From contig JARKIF010000008.1 in NCBI GenBank assembly GCA_029378245.1, positions 2,480,001-2,544,000 of the forward strand: 64,000 nt of DNA. The letters run 5' to 3'. Below the pieces are notes generated by a model, which was not told the DNA's origin, did no database searches, and saw only the letters and a program-made list of their open reading frames with translations. Every line of letters begins with the position of its first letter. Within the stretch, counting starts at the first letter, position 1. This DNA is from Roridomyces roridus. Lineage: Eukaryota; Basidiomycota; Agaricomycetes; Agaricales; Mycenaceae. This document shows, in pieces, positions 22,501 through 32,879 of the stretch. Both the position numbers and the translations under genes were made by a program.

Positions 22501-22679
22501 TTGCCACGGTCAAGGAGGTTCCGATCTTTGCGGACCAGTTCGAGCCCGACGGTCATTCCGAGAGTCATGCTGACTCGGAGGAGTCGAGTGGCCGTGCCAG
22601 TTCGGAGGTGTCGAACGATCCGTTTGCCGATGTTAACCCTAACAGCAATGGGTTTGACGAGTACGGTGGTGAGGAGTAG
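19560..22679 (+). CDS. Protease plus ~900-residue region of unknown function (ORF2)
   Basis: An open frame in -1 relative to gag. The retroviral-type aspartic protease motif VDTGSMLNIVS includes DTG at 19668-19676; a later FDILLGRPW matches the ILGxP-like C-terminal protease motif. The only early ATG (19680) lies after the catalytic DTG, so an active protease needs a frameshift from gag or another start. After the protease come ~900 codons without RT motifs and with Pro/Arg-rich and acidic parts (end HADSEESSG). This is not a usual gypsy layout. Ends at TAG 22677-22679. Confidence 0.8.
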   Translation, partial: LVLTPAIIATSFITQDRQKLIRIEISIQGRTVVAIVDTGSMLNIVSRAAWRKHMSQTSMDITRHITMGDANGGAKELRGYLRDVHITVGGTILTNGNFWVGENPPFDILLGRPWQRGNFVSIDERLDGTYLVFRDPETRISRYEILVDEELEDSPPMALPGSYMTRIIPNPKSTRSAFNPVPGDNQIAAVVCPTCYLAMYDGLFERVQSWDDLDQFNQEAKKLLSSDALINAVFNPHKDGISVHTFYSGFDNLERSELLEIGISMLGDATPIMAHHLLASNPRMYFNVLRNEALVPAGLMKFIQGFLKMHPELIWIAEKDRMTADAFLLRIVKLLNEHRRVSDVGPSGARGASEFHLRLSPVPTVNDLDLRRMGTNLPGFFRQAQVLMPGNKLIQHELRLIKLVCTQRPDLLSTAIFNCIPATEFLEFLLSLIHALPIEFITCALPPLEHLYDNRLPSLIPVSQLILEIMSSTAVFMPADPHVPANPPSTVTAARTQIILPPGGEIDLDTGCNPPTAQIDPAIEARARRAGLRNMYASVGIPRSEFPAHVLSPVTQSIPLPHEPVNHRGASLNSQYTAAAGTNEPPAVLAVQSSVSLRRTPSVEEIPAPSAVTDPRLCTARKPMIFAARTNLNNSRMARRSVPFPRRPAPEPVVDDDGRSVIWAHPIRIDATYVHAAIQLARLMHEWSETYSVDRVGEDPRDLLRERARRADDRTHSHYEHELNDKYNAAVTIEEIKYMDLGREHNLGFQCDTSPPGLIPIMVHRHWTRLPSHITALATPGGVPSDFVPFRLLVLEVMSRQLHDPCVAKIMTSRIPGEFTPWRFMTVPVSEHYKWVTNDAFAIQCAGFRQLFVDFLVQVEFTLRQELIVFPPCLADYMHDKIECIFHFRNSPRFSSFFACMQEFRRPSPPVDIKGPDDINRFHPIIHVFEDKFLGRAAQALRQSDLNDHHTLATTIDRLRSYRFEHDANTIMSDMLTSGFLATVKEVPIFADQFEPDGHSESHADSEESSGRASSEVSNDPFADVNPNSNGFDEYGGEE

Positions 22680-22755
22680 ATTTATGTGCGCCGCTTTCTT
22701 TTGATTCATCCAACCCTCCCCTCGTATCGACTCTCTCGCCGTTACCTACGCGCTG

Positions 22756-25700
22756 TTGTTCACCGTTACCTACGTGCTGATTAGATTTGTCGTATTCCCC
22801 GTTTCATTTACACTCCACTTTCCCCGCTCGTATAAATTTATCCCGTGCCCCGCGGACGCTTACGATTACCGAAATAACGAATCTGATTTCTATGTGTTCT
22901 TATCTTGGTCGTGGCAAGCGACCTTAAATTTTGCTATGGCTCAACACCATTATCCTCTCCGCACCCTATCCATCGGACTCTTCATATCCCTCCTGCTCAT
23001 TCCAGCGCACTATCTGCTCACTCTGTTCGAGCTCTTCGCCTGCTACTGCCCTAAACTAGCACCATTCGTGTTTGTTGGAGTCCTGTGCTCCTTCACGTAT
23101 CACTCCCCAGCCGACATTCTGGTTTTATACCAGAATTCCATCCCCGAGAAATTCCCTTCGACCACGCAACGTTACTTTGTCCCTGGCAGACACTACGTGC
23201 ATTTCACGCGAATCATCCCCGAGCCATCAGGCGATCAATCAAATCGATCACGCCGCCGTGATTCTTCCGTGCCGCGAAGTGATACCGAATCCGTTGATCC
23301 GTGTTACGACATTGACACGGAATATGAACCCACGACGGGATTTGCGATCAAACCCCACCTCGACGGCATGGAGCCGATATATATAACCCTCGATGATGTC
23401 GAGGAGGGCGATATTTTGCTTCCAATGACGTGCGACGAGTACGGAATCGCAGAAGTCCTGACAGCGTACAAAAGAGTTGCGCAAAAAGTGAAACCACTTG
23501 CACAACCGTACCCCGAATATGCGCGGACTCGACGACAATTCCCCGAGGACCCTCTCATATCCCTGCCACCACTCACTCGACAACCTCCGGAGTTCGTTCC
23601 CACCGAAAAGCTGACTCGAGAACGAATGGATAGTCTTGAAATCAACCACGACGGGAATCTCACAGACGAGGAAGTGAAATTGTTCGAGCACATCATGCTT
23701 CTCAACCAAGATGCTCTCGCATTTGTTGAGACGGACAGAGGCACCTTCCGCAGCGACTATTTCTCCGACTACGTCTATCCTGTCATCGAGCACATACCAT
23801 GGGCGTTCAAGAATATCCCTATCCCTCCTGGGATTCTCGACAAGGTCGTTGAGCTATTGAAGCTCAAGATAGCCCACGGCGTGTATGAGCACTCCCAGAG
23901 CGCCTACCGATCACGCTGGTTTTGTGTTTTGAAGAAGAGTGGAGCATTGCGCATTGTCCACGATCTCCAGCCTCTCAATAAAGTCACTGTTCGAGACGCC
24001 GGAGTCCCGCCGATTCTGGACGAATTTGTTCAACCATACGCTGGATGCCAGATATTCACCGTCTTCGATTTATTTTCGGGTTTCGACGCACGTACTGTGG
24101 ACCCTGTCGCTCGGGACATCACTGCGTTCATGACGCCACTCGGTCTTCTCCGTCTCACCTGCTTGCCTCAGGGCTTCACCAATTCACCTACCGAGTTCCA
24201 ACAGTGCATGGTATTCATTCTACAACACGAAATCCCGCATGTTGCCAATGTGTTCATCGACGATCTGCCAATCAAAGGTCCCTCGACACAGTATCCTGAC
24301 GAGCATGGCGAACCCACCAAGCTGCCCGAGAACCCCGGCATCCGACAATTTGTCTGGGAGCATGCAGTTGATGTGCACCGAGTGATGCATCGAGTCAAAA
24401 GAGCCGGCGCCACGTTCTCAGCCAAGAAAACCCAGATCGCACGCGCTGAGGTGTTGATTCTCGGTCAGATATGCAACGCGGACGGACGCTTGCCTGATCC
24501 CAATCGTGTCAACAAGATTTTGAATTGGCCGCCGCTCACAGACGCCAAGTCTGTTCGTCGATTCCTCGGTCTTTGCGGAGGTGTACGAATTTGGATTCCG
24601 AATTATTCTGCACTTGCCCGTCCACTCGCCCAGCTCTTCCATCGAGACGCAGAGTTCATTTGGAGTACAGAACAAACCGAGGCCTTTGCCAAATTGAAGG
24701 AATATGTAACGACGGCACCAGCATTAGTCAATATCAACTATTCCTCGGATCGCGCTGTCTACTTCTCGGTCGATTCAAGTTTCCGTGGTACAGGCTTCAT
24801 CCTGGCACAGGAAGACACCGATGGACGTCGCAGACCCGCTCGCTACGGTTCTCTGCCATTCAACGAACGAGAGTCTCGATATTCGCAGCCCAAACTCGAG
24901 CTCTACGGCCTTTATCGCGCACTCCAGCATTGGCGATTATTCCTGTTCGGAATCAAACAGTTGAATATCGAGGTTGACGCCAAGTATATCAAAGGCATGT
25001 TGAACGCACCCGATCTGCAGCCCAATGCAGCTATCAATCGCTGGATTCAAGGCATCCTGTTGTTTGATTTCAACTTGATTCACGTCCCCGGAAAATCTTT
25101 CCATGCACCTGATGCTCTCTCTCGACGGGAACTTGGTGAGGGCGAAACTATCGAAGACCACGACGACTCGTGGTTGGATGATATCGCTCTCCTAGCTCTC
25201 AATGCCGGCAAATTGCCTTCCACCTTCCACAATTTCTATCTCACTCATGCCCGTCCCACTCTTACTTCCTCTCAATCATATCCCACTGCTTCTGTTTATG
25301 CCAATCACACTTCACCACCTCTCTCCCCTTTCGATTCCACTCTATTCGATATTCGACATTTCCTCATTACGCTCCAGTTGCCTAATTTCCCGCAGACGGA
25401 AAAGCAACGTCGTCTACAGGCCAAGCGTCGCTTGCTGAAAAAGACTGCCGACTATTACATGAAAGGAAGCCAGATGTTCAAGCGCAACCACGGGAAAATG
25501 CCCCAGCTTGTTATTTTTGACCCAGTCAAGCGGGTTGAAATTCTAACGCAAGCTCACGAGATGTTGGGACATCGTGGCGAAGCAGCAACACTGGAAACGA
25601 TCCAGCTACGTTTCTTCTGGCCCCACATGCGCACTCAAGTACTCGAACATGTCCGTTCATGTCACGAATGTCAACTGCGCGCACGAACCTCCATGCAAAT

Positions 25701-26733
25701 TCCGCTCACCGTATCCGCACCGGTCACCGTTTTCTCCAAAGTATACATCGACATCATGTTCATGCCCCTGGCACGTGGATTTCGATACATTGTAGCAGCC
25801 AAGGATGATCTCTCCGGAGTCACCGAAGCCAGAGCACTGCGACGTGCCAATGCAAAATCCCTAGCCAAGTTTTTCTGGGAAGAGATTTATTGCAGATACG
25901 GCGTAATTCTCCAGGTCACTACGGACAACGGATCCGAAGTCAAGGAAGCGTTTGCGATCTTGATGGACACCCTCAACATCCCGCATGTCAAGATTTCCTC
26001 GTACAATTCACGCGGCAATGGTGTTGTCGAGCGCGGACACTTTATTCTCCGAGAATCCATCATCAAGGCCTGCGAGGGCAACATCAATCTGTGGCCCCTC
26101 AAGCTTCATCCTGCTGTATTTGCGGATCGTGTTACGTTCAGACGGGCTACGGGACAAACCCCCTACTTCACACTACATGGATTCGATCCCATCCTCCCAT
26201 TTGATCTCACAGAGTCCACATTCCTGGTCGAGGGATGGAAGACACATATGAGCTCTAGTGAACTGCTTGCTCTACGCACCCGTCAAATCGAACGCAGACC
26301 CGCAGACCTTGCATAAGCTGCTGAGCGCTTGCTTGCTAGTCGTATTCGATCCAAGGAGGAATTTGAACGCCGTTACGCAGCCAGATTCTACCGCGAAGTC
26401 TACCATCCCGATGAACTTGTCCTTGTTCGCAATTCCCGCGTTGCCAATGACCTTGGTCGTAAATCCAAAGCCAAATGGATTGGTCCCTACGCTGTTGTAC
26501 GCAGAACAAAGGGCGGATCATACGTCTTACGCGAACTTTCCGGTGCAATCAGCACCCAGGGCATTGCAGCTACCCGCCTTCTGCCGTATATTTCCCGTGG
26601 AGATCCTCGCCTGGCTCAATTAGCAGACGGACTTCCGACTGATGGGATGCTCGAACACGACTCTGACGAAGAAATGGACGTGGATGACCAAGACGAGGAG
26701 TCACTCGAGCTCCTGGATGAAGATGATGTCTAA
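22756..26733 (+). pseudogene. Pol polyprotein: reverse transcriptase, RNase H, integrase (one in-frame stop)
   Basis: RT domain from about 23,780: SRWFCVLKKSGALRIVHDLQ, LTCLPQGFTNSP and the catalytic box VFIDDLPIKG (F-I-D-D rather than Y-x-D-D). RNase H begins at SVDSSFRGTGF (about 24,770). Integrase has the H-H-C-C finger (HEMLGHRG...CHECQ) and the catalytic triad YIDIMF, TDNGSE and VVERGH. TAA at 26314-26316 interrupts the frame after RPADLA; the same frame continues AAERLLASRIRSKEEF to 26733 and ends acidic. The stop makes this copy defective in its integrase tail. The first ~120 codons contain hydrophobic stretches and may not be translated. Confidence 0.88.
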
Positions 26734-26861
26734 CAGTCGAAATCATATCCTTCCCCCCATCTCAATCTCATCATATACATCTCCTCTCGTCTCACTTGTT
26801 TCCTGGCGTCCAACTTCGTTCAACACGACCGAGGACGGTCGGTTTTTCCCGTGCCCCGCGG

Positions 26862-27831
26862 ATGTGACACCATTTCATGGTTTTACATGAAAATACCCTC
26901 GGAACTGCCATTCCCTCACATCCACAATCCATTCACGATTCCCTCCAATGTGCCAGTGATTCCATATGTTTCATTCTACTGGAATATGAGTTGCGCGCGC
27001 ATGCACACGGCTGGGATCGAACCATGGAAAAGTGTTCGGCAATTTCCGATCGGGTTTTGGAAAACATCGTTTCGCTCGGCCGCCCGACCTATACCCTAAA
27101 CCTTTTACTTCTCTATGGAAGCATGTGACCCTGCATTCATTAGAACCCCGAGCCGCCGCAAGAAATACATTTCCGGGCACCATGCGGACAAAATGGGCAG
27201 ATGACTCTGCGTTTCGACTTTCTATTGGACGCACGACCGCTACCGAATTCCTGGGCTCTTTTGGATTTTTACACGGTCACCCCTGCATTCAGGAACATCC
27301 CCATTTACACTGGCTCTTCGTTTTATCCACTGATAATCTCTTGGTTGCATTTTCATTGTTTCATTGTTTGTTTCCTCTATTTTGGGTCTCTGGCCGTATA
27401 TAAGCCAAGATGTATGTAGTAGTGAAATGTCGCATTTCTACCCATCATTCTCTATCGCAAAGAGAATTTGCCTAGTGCTTCCAAACATCTGTCCAAGGAG
27501 AGAATAACCTCCTACGACTCTGCTTTCTGCCATATTTGCCCTCCCGTCTTACTCGCTCGAATCTACTCACGAAGAGTACATTCTTCGTCGTATCCATTGA
27601 CGTTCTGTTATTACAGGACTTCAGTACCTCATTTCGCGTATCACGAAACAACCCACGTACCACGTACATTCCGCCACTCCCAAAAGACATCTGTCTTTCT
27701 CCATTCGAGTTCGCTTTCCAGATAGTTGGACGGTTGCAAGCACTCTTTTGGTCTAGATCCCCACTCACCGAGTATCGTGGCCAAAGTCAAGCCAGGACGA
27801 TATTTCGGAGTATTTGTTATACGTATCGACA
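26862..27831 (+). repeat. 3' LTR
   Basis: Same sequence as the 5' LTR as far as compared. The sequence just before it (GGTTTTTCCCGTGCCCCGCGG) is not a purine tract, which is unusual. Confidence 0.9.
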
Positions 27832-27883
27832 ATGCAAGTGAGACCAGGAATGCTAGAAGGAAGGAATGGACTCGCCATATTCA

Positions 27884-28534
27884 ACGCGGTTCGATCCATT
27901 TCCCTTCCTTGTTGAAGGCGTTGAAGGCGTTGATCCAACCAGTGTAGTACGGTGCACCACTGCCCGGTCGGTGGAGATATGCGACCTGCTGCCAGAAATG
28001 CACATTTTCCTGGGTCGTGGGGTCGTCAAATGCGGAGACAAAGCGGGATATCACCGGGCGTAGGAGGTGGTACCAAGCAGTTGTCTCGATGCCGTACTCC
28101 TTGAGCTTCTCGAGGCGCTCGAGGATATTGACCCAGTCAGACATCTCGCCCTCCAGTGTGACGCGAGGAATACCACAGGCCGTCATCATCCCGAAGGCAT
28201 ACGAGAAATATTGTTTCAAAGTGGCCATCATGAGCACCGAGGCGACGGTTGTGTCATTCACGGTGGTGGTCGTAAAATTGGGGAGCACCCATTCGCGCAA
28301 AGTAGGGTCCACGACATTCTTCTCGATCAGCCCCACCATCTGGCGGGACATGTCGCCGAAATCCACATTGTAGCGATTGCCTTCGACGACGACAACTAGC
28401 TCGCGTTTGCCTTCGTGCGCGACAAAGTTGGCGCGGAGGACCTCCGCGTTGGCGTTGACGAAGAAGTTGAATTGGGACAGGATGGTGAGCCATACATCGT
28501 CGGGACGGATGACGAGGGCGCGATGGTCATTGTA
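27884..28534 (-). pseudogene. DUF4419 gene, piece 3 (core domain)
   Basis: An uninterrupted frame of about 215 codons from YNDHRALVIRPDDVW to WINAFNAFNKEGKWIEP. It includes the strongest family signature. It ends close to an apparent donor (GTTGAATATGG). The insertion of the LTR element follows about 50 bp later, before the acceptor. Confidence 0.8.
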
Positions 28535-30259
28535 GGGACTTACAGAAACTGCCGCACTGCCGCACTTTTGCCGCAGCAGCTACCGCACTGAACCGCGTGG
28601 TGCCGCACTGATGTCACACTACCGCAGTGTCACGTTTTGGTCGCAGCTGCGGCAGTTTGCCTAAAGGTAGTAGATAATTTAAAATGAGACAAATGGCTGG
28701 AGCTATAGCCTATCGTACGGGGACTCCTCCCGTGGTGTCCGTTTTTCAACAGAGTCAGTGTACCGCGAGATAAATCAATTTTAATCAACATCATCAGAAC
28801 TGGGTATTCCGATCTCGCGCGGCTTTCACGCAATGAACACGGTCGGGAGTCGTTCAAATTGGCTTATGGTAGGCTGAACTACCTGTGCAAAACAAGACTC
28901 TCAAAAATTTGCCAAGGACACAAGGCTGGCGGCTGACTTCAAGAAATGTCCGACACTTACTTACATACTAAGGTTCGCGGTTGAGTTCAAGTTGAAAGTT
29001 CAATAAAGCTCGACCAAGGCTGCGACACGGCCGGACAGAGCATCAAAAAATACTGTCTGCTAGACGTTGAATGTGCCCATGAGGAGCACAGGTGTCATAA
29101 ACCTTTGAATCAGAACTTGTTTTAGGGTGGTGTGGCCAGCTACCGATCCTTCTTTTTGCGCTGTTGGGTTCAAGCTCACAGACTGCCAACCGATGTAAAT
29201 TCACATCACTCCCTTACCTCGGCCACATTGACGTTCATATTTAGCTTGAAATCCAACCACAATGATGTAGTGCAGCTGCTAGCCGGTTGCCGCAGGTTCC
29301 AACTTCCAAGGCTGTCGCTGTCAGCCCGGCGCATTCTGTGAGTAGTAGGTTGTGAACCTTGTCTTTCCCAGTCTGTGGATCCAATTCGACACACATTGCA
29401 GCCAAAGGACTCGAAACGTCGAAACTGCCTCTTGACTGCTGCAGTTACTTGTGAAGTTCCGCATAAGCTACAACTTCTACGGCCGTGCGGCTACTGAAAC
29501 TGCGGCTTTCTGTGAAAGACTCGTTGAAATAATCCCAAATCGACTCTGGGAGTGCCCGGAGCCCGTTAACATCCTCAGAGGAGGTGTCGAACCGTTGGGA
29601 GGACCTGGTTACCTAAAATTGCCGTATCTTGGGTTTGAATCATCGTATGGAGGAACGGACAGCGGTGGGTTACGTGTGAATGAACAGACTTTCCAGACCT
29701 GTTTTACCCCGAAAAAGAAAAAGAAATTGGGAAGAAGCGGCAGTTTCACAACTGCCGCTTCCCGTGTCACACTACCGCAGTGTCATGCCGCTTAGGTACC
29801 GCACTGCGGTGCGGCAGTTACCGCTTTGCCGCAGCTTCCAAAAAATTGCCGCGACTTTTTCGTTCAGCTGCCGCACTGCAAGTGGCACTTTGCCGCAGCT
29901 GACCGCAGGGTGCCGCACTGGACCAATTTAAGTATTCAAGTAGAGTTAAAATTTTGGATGATGTATGTTCGATTCGGGGTTCCTTGGGACTCCAGATACA
30001 ATACCTCTACCTAGATAGGTGACTCATGCAGAGGGAAGGCTCAAACTCTATAAATGCAAGTTCAAATCAGATGAAACAGACTCAATTACGGGTTCTTCAC
30101 ATCTCGGGATACATTGGCTTAACGTACGACAGTTCAACATGCTCAGGAAAGTCTTCGAGCATATAAAACACCTTGCTGTAAATTTACCTACCGCAGCTGC
30201 GTGCCGCACCACTACCGCAACTACCGCTGCGGCAGCAGTGCGGTAGTTTCTGTAGGCCC
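28535..30259. mobile_element. hAT-like non-autonomous element, 1725 bp, in an exon
   Basis: Perfect 8-bp duplication TCATTGTA (28527-28534 and 30260-30267). The ends are inverted: GGGACTTACAGAAACTGCCG at the left and the complement of GGGCCTACAGAAACTACCGC at the right. Dense CCGCACT/CCGCAG motifs lie inside both ends and again at 29730-29930. No transposase is seen. Removing the element and one duplicate restores NTVINAYNDHRALV in frame, so the borders are exact. Confidence 0.85.
29734..29761. repeat. Internal hairpin of the hAT-like element
   Basis: GAAGCGGCAGT (29734-29744) and ACTGCCGCTTC (29751-29761) form a perfect 11-bp stem with a 6-nt loop. It starts a third internal cluster of CCGCA motifs, suggesting a nested or rearranged copy of the terminal region. 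Confidence 0.6.
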
Positions 30260-30513
30260 TCATTGTAGGCATTGATCACCGTATTGACGAATCCATTTCC
30301 CTGGCCATCGGGGAGAATGTTTGGAATCTTGGCTGCAAAATCACGGCCACTGGAGTCACGCAGTGAGTAGAGTATATCAGGGATAATGAGATGGGCGTAC
30401 GAGCCCTGTTCTTGCCCCGAAAAAGCACATTGGAGGATTTCTTCCACGTAGCGATGCTGGTCATTGCAAGATACGGACAAGATCTCCTCGGCAGAGAAGG
30501 AGTGCCATCACGA
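30260..30513 (-). pseudogene. DUF4419 gene, piece 2
   Basis: Encodes HSFSAEEILSVSCNDQ through IPDILYSLRDSSGRDF to GNGFVNTVINAYN, where the frame meets the 8-bp duplication of the second inserted element. The codons for Tyr-Asn at the break are part of that duplication. Confidence 0.75.
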
Positions 30514-31666
30514 AATGTGGAGATTCGTTGCCGAGCATTGCAACGATCGCAATGCGACCAAAATGCCCGGCATGACTAAAATCATGCCGTCTGCTCATCC
30601 GGCCTTGCAATTAACCTCGGGTGCCGAAAAGCTTGGCAGAAGCCGTAGATTGGGCACGTTGGCAGGCCATTGCAATGCCTTGCAAACCTTTCTGTACCAG
30701 GCATTCATTCCTCATTCCACCTGTATTGCCCTTTTGGATTACTCAATTATCTCATGAATCATGCTCGACACAATACGAAGAATGGCAGAAAAAATGTATT
30801 ATTATCTGAAGTACACAATGAAGCAGACATAAAATAGCCTAAGAGAACGACGGGGAGTGCCGGAGGGAGGGGGGAGAGACCACAGAGAACTTGTATGTAG
30901 CACCAAATGGAGAAATTGTCGGCTCTTGCAGCTTCTTGATGCAGGTTTCCATGGAGGCCCGACAACGACAACGAACACGAAGACTGGAGATGGAGAGGAC
31001 GAGGCTGGACGAGGACTTGCGAGGACCGCGGGCAGTCCTGGAAGAGCAACAAGCGGTGCATACAACTGACAGCCATGCAGAGGTCTTGGAATTGCAGAAT
31101 CAGCCACGACAATCTTCGGTCTTCCAGGTTACGGGAGCCTTGATAGCTTGAGGCAAGCTTGAAGGGTGCGGCTTCGGCAGGAGGACTTGGCCTGAGGGGC
31201 GAGGGTGGTTGGGGGAGGCTACGCAGGGGAGTGCATGGGTATGGTGGTGGACAGGAAGCAAGAGGCGATGGTTTGCGGCCTTTGGCTGATGAATCTTGAT
31301 ATAGACACAGCAGTGATCATAATCACGCCGTGGATGCCCGATCCAATTCACTTGGTGCGGCACGACTTGGTACACCTCGTAGTACCACTCCACGCTACGG
31401 GGCAGCTCAGGCTTTTGAGGTTCTAAGCCTCCGAGGCTCATACTACTCATTTGTGTGGACAGCACAGATTTTCGGCAAGAATTAGTAACAGTCACTCGTG
31501 TATACTATATTATTATGTAGTCCGCGCCCAAAGGCACATTCATTCTGGCACAGTTTGCAGCAATATGCAATTGGCTGACAAGCCTGCCGATATTCGAGAA
31601 TCATGCCAGGCACTTCCGAGGGCATTGCAATGGCAACGGCAGCGTTCCGATCGTATTGGAAGGAAG
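30514..31666. mobile_element. Probable hAT-like non-autonomous element, 1153 bp
   Basis: It is bordered by a perfect 8-bp duplication CATCACGA (30506-30513 and 31667-31674), and the DUF4419 sequence continues on both sides in one frame. The termini are not well matched inverted repeats. Both ends, however, carry GCATTGCAA/TTGCAATG and GGCATGA motifs in opposite orientation (30530-30580, 30660-30680 and 31600-31640), resembling subterminal repeats. No transposase is encoded; the interior has only short, unsupported open frames. Confidence 0.55.
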
Positions 31667-31674
31667 CATCACGA

Positions 31675-31776
31675 TGTTACGTTTCAGCCGGTATCAGCAA
31701 GATTTCCCCGATTTGCTGATGGCGTGAGTTCAATCGGGTTGGCGTTATGGGGTGCGACGCTGAAAGACACGGGCAT
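31675..31776 (-). pseudogene. DUF4419 gene, piece 1 (N-terminus)
   Basis: ATG at 31776 opens MPVSFSVAPHNANPIELTPS, a typical start for this family, and reaches a TGA after NLADTG. It ends at the 8-bp duplication CATCACGA (31667-31674) that borders the first inserted element. Confidence 0.7.
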
Positions 31777-32186
31777 GGTGGACTGAGTCAAGAGCTGTGT
31801 GTGTGAGAGATGGGTCGGGTCCGAGTATACATGCGGGAGATGGCGTCAAATGTTCTTTGCACAGCCTGAAGAGATCGCAGCCGCGTAGTGGACGCCCGGA
31901 CAGCGTGACCATGGCTTGACCGAAATTGTTAGCGACGCAGCCCGCGGGTTAGTGTGCAGGGAGAGCACTGAGAAGATGGAAGTCAAGAGCAAGAAGAGTT
32001 TGCCGGGACGCCGGATCAACGATCCAACCCGTTTGGCGATCTCTGTTTGGTGGTTTAAACCTCCGCGTTCGTAGCAGAAAATCAGTTGAAATTGCGCAGG
32101 GAGATCGTCCAATAGCAGCAATTAAATGTGTACATTCCAACACCTAGGTAGATGTTCGCATTTTTGTCCAAGAAAACAATACAGGC
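31777..32186. other. Intergenic between DUF4419 start and 3' end of A3
   Basis: About 410 bp, presumably the promoter of the DUF4419 gene on the - strand plus the A3 3' region. No motif I would name. Confidence 0.4.
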
Positions 32187-32446
32187 TCAAAGCATCAAAT
32201 CCTCGAGCTGGAGGCATCGACCACACTCCGTCCTGTGTGCAGCCTTCCAATCCTCCTTTTGGCACTCGCTAAGAGATTCATCGTCAATAACTCGAAATTG
32301 AATGGATAAGAAAGGAATGTGACGAACGAGGAGCAATAGAGAACCTCTCTCTCCATTATATCCCAGCATCGTTTGCAACGCGGGTACTTTTTAGCTGTAT
32401 CGTTGTGTTTCTTGCAAGTCTGGCAGATTTGTTTCCCACTCGCGTG

Positions 32447-32879
32447 TATGCTGCTCACTTTGTAAAATAAATAAAACTAGCGAGAGATGACCCAGGGACA
32501 TACGTCGTTCAGGTGCCAATCACAGCGAGACATGAGAACGAGTCGAGAGACGACGTCTTGAGAGCGAGAGAAAGAAGCAGTTGCAGATCCGATGGATATC
32601 GCGCAATCATCGAGAGAAGATCCAACATCGAGACGCTGCTGAAACAGCGAGACGCCGAAATTCAACTACGACGAGAGACTGCGGCGAACGTCGAGAGACC
32701 TTCGGAAGGGGCCCGAAAGTCGTCCGTCACGGTGGGCGGTGCTGTGGCGGACGCGTCGGTCGTTGCGTCGGTCGTCGATCAAGGGGAGGAACACAGGATC
32801 ATCGGGCCGATGCCGTCACGTGCATCTCCGCGACGCTTACTTATCTGTCTCCCTCTTTTCTCCGTTCCTCCACCACGGC
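32447..32879 (+). repeat. Left terminal inverted repeat
   Basis: Nearly the same as the reverse complement of 38585-39006, including the same translated frame (RHENESRDDVLRARERSSC) on both copies. Small differences appear toward the inner end. Confidence 0.9.

Larger units (their letters stand above)
16521..27830 (+). mobile_element. Complete Ty3/gypsy-type LTR retrotransposon (about 11.3 kb)
   Basis: Two ~970-bp LTRs (16521-17490 and 26862-27831) flank gag, protease, reverse transcriptase, RNase H and integrase sequence on the + strand. The order PR-RT-RH-IN is that of Ty3/gypsy. AATG directly abuts both outer ends (16517-16520 and 27831-27834), a 4-bp target duplication if the LTR starts ATGTGAC and ends ATCGAC. 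With the canonical TG...CA ends (16522, 27831) the duplication would be imperfect. All LTR reading frames compared translate identically in both copies, so the insertion looks recent. It landed in the DUF4419 gene just upstream of a splice acceptor. Confidence 0.92.
16114..31776 (-). pseudogene. DUF4419 family gene, broken by three mobile elements (whole locus)
   Basis: Four separated - strand pieces form one gene in order: 31776-31675, 30513-30260, 28534-27884 and 16515-16114. The family is recognised from NDHRALVIRPDDVWLTILSQ, FFVNANAEVLRANFVAHEGK, WYHLLRPVISRFVSAF, PYYTGWINAFNAF, PPAYAEVDVKLDDNG and VRPVAGWWICVKK. DUF4419 proteins are common in basidiomycetes and have no established function. 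The gaps are an element at 30514-31666, an element at 28535-30259 and an LTR retrotransposon at about 16521-27830. In addition, two TGA codons interrupt the frame around the first insertion site (after NLADTG and before WHSFSAEEIL). The locus cannot make a normal protein. Confidence 0.85.

Noticed and set aside
22756..23160. Membrane-protein (envelope-like) interpretation of the hydrophobic start of the Pol frame
   Set aside because: Only short hydrophobic stretches at the start of an open frame, no signal for a separate gene; more likely untranslated or non-conserved sequence before RT.
27831..28066. Separate small genes predicted around the 3' LTR border
   Set aside because: They are out-of-frame readings of the DUF4419 exon and of the LTR.
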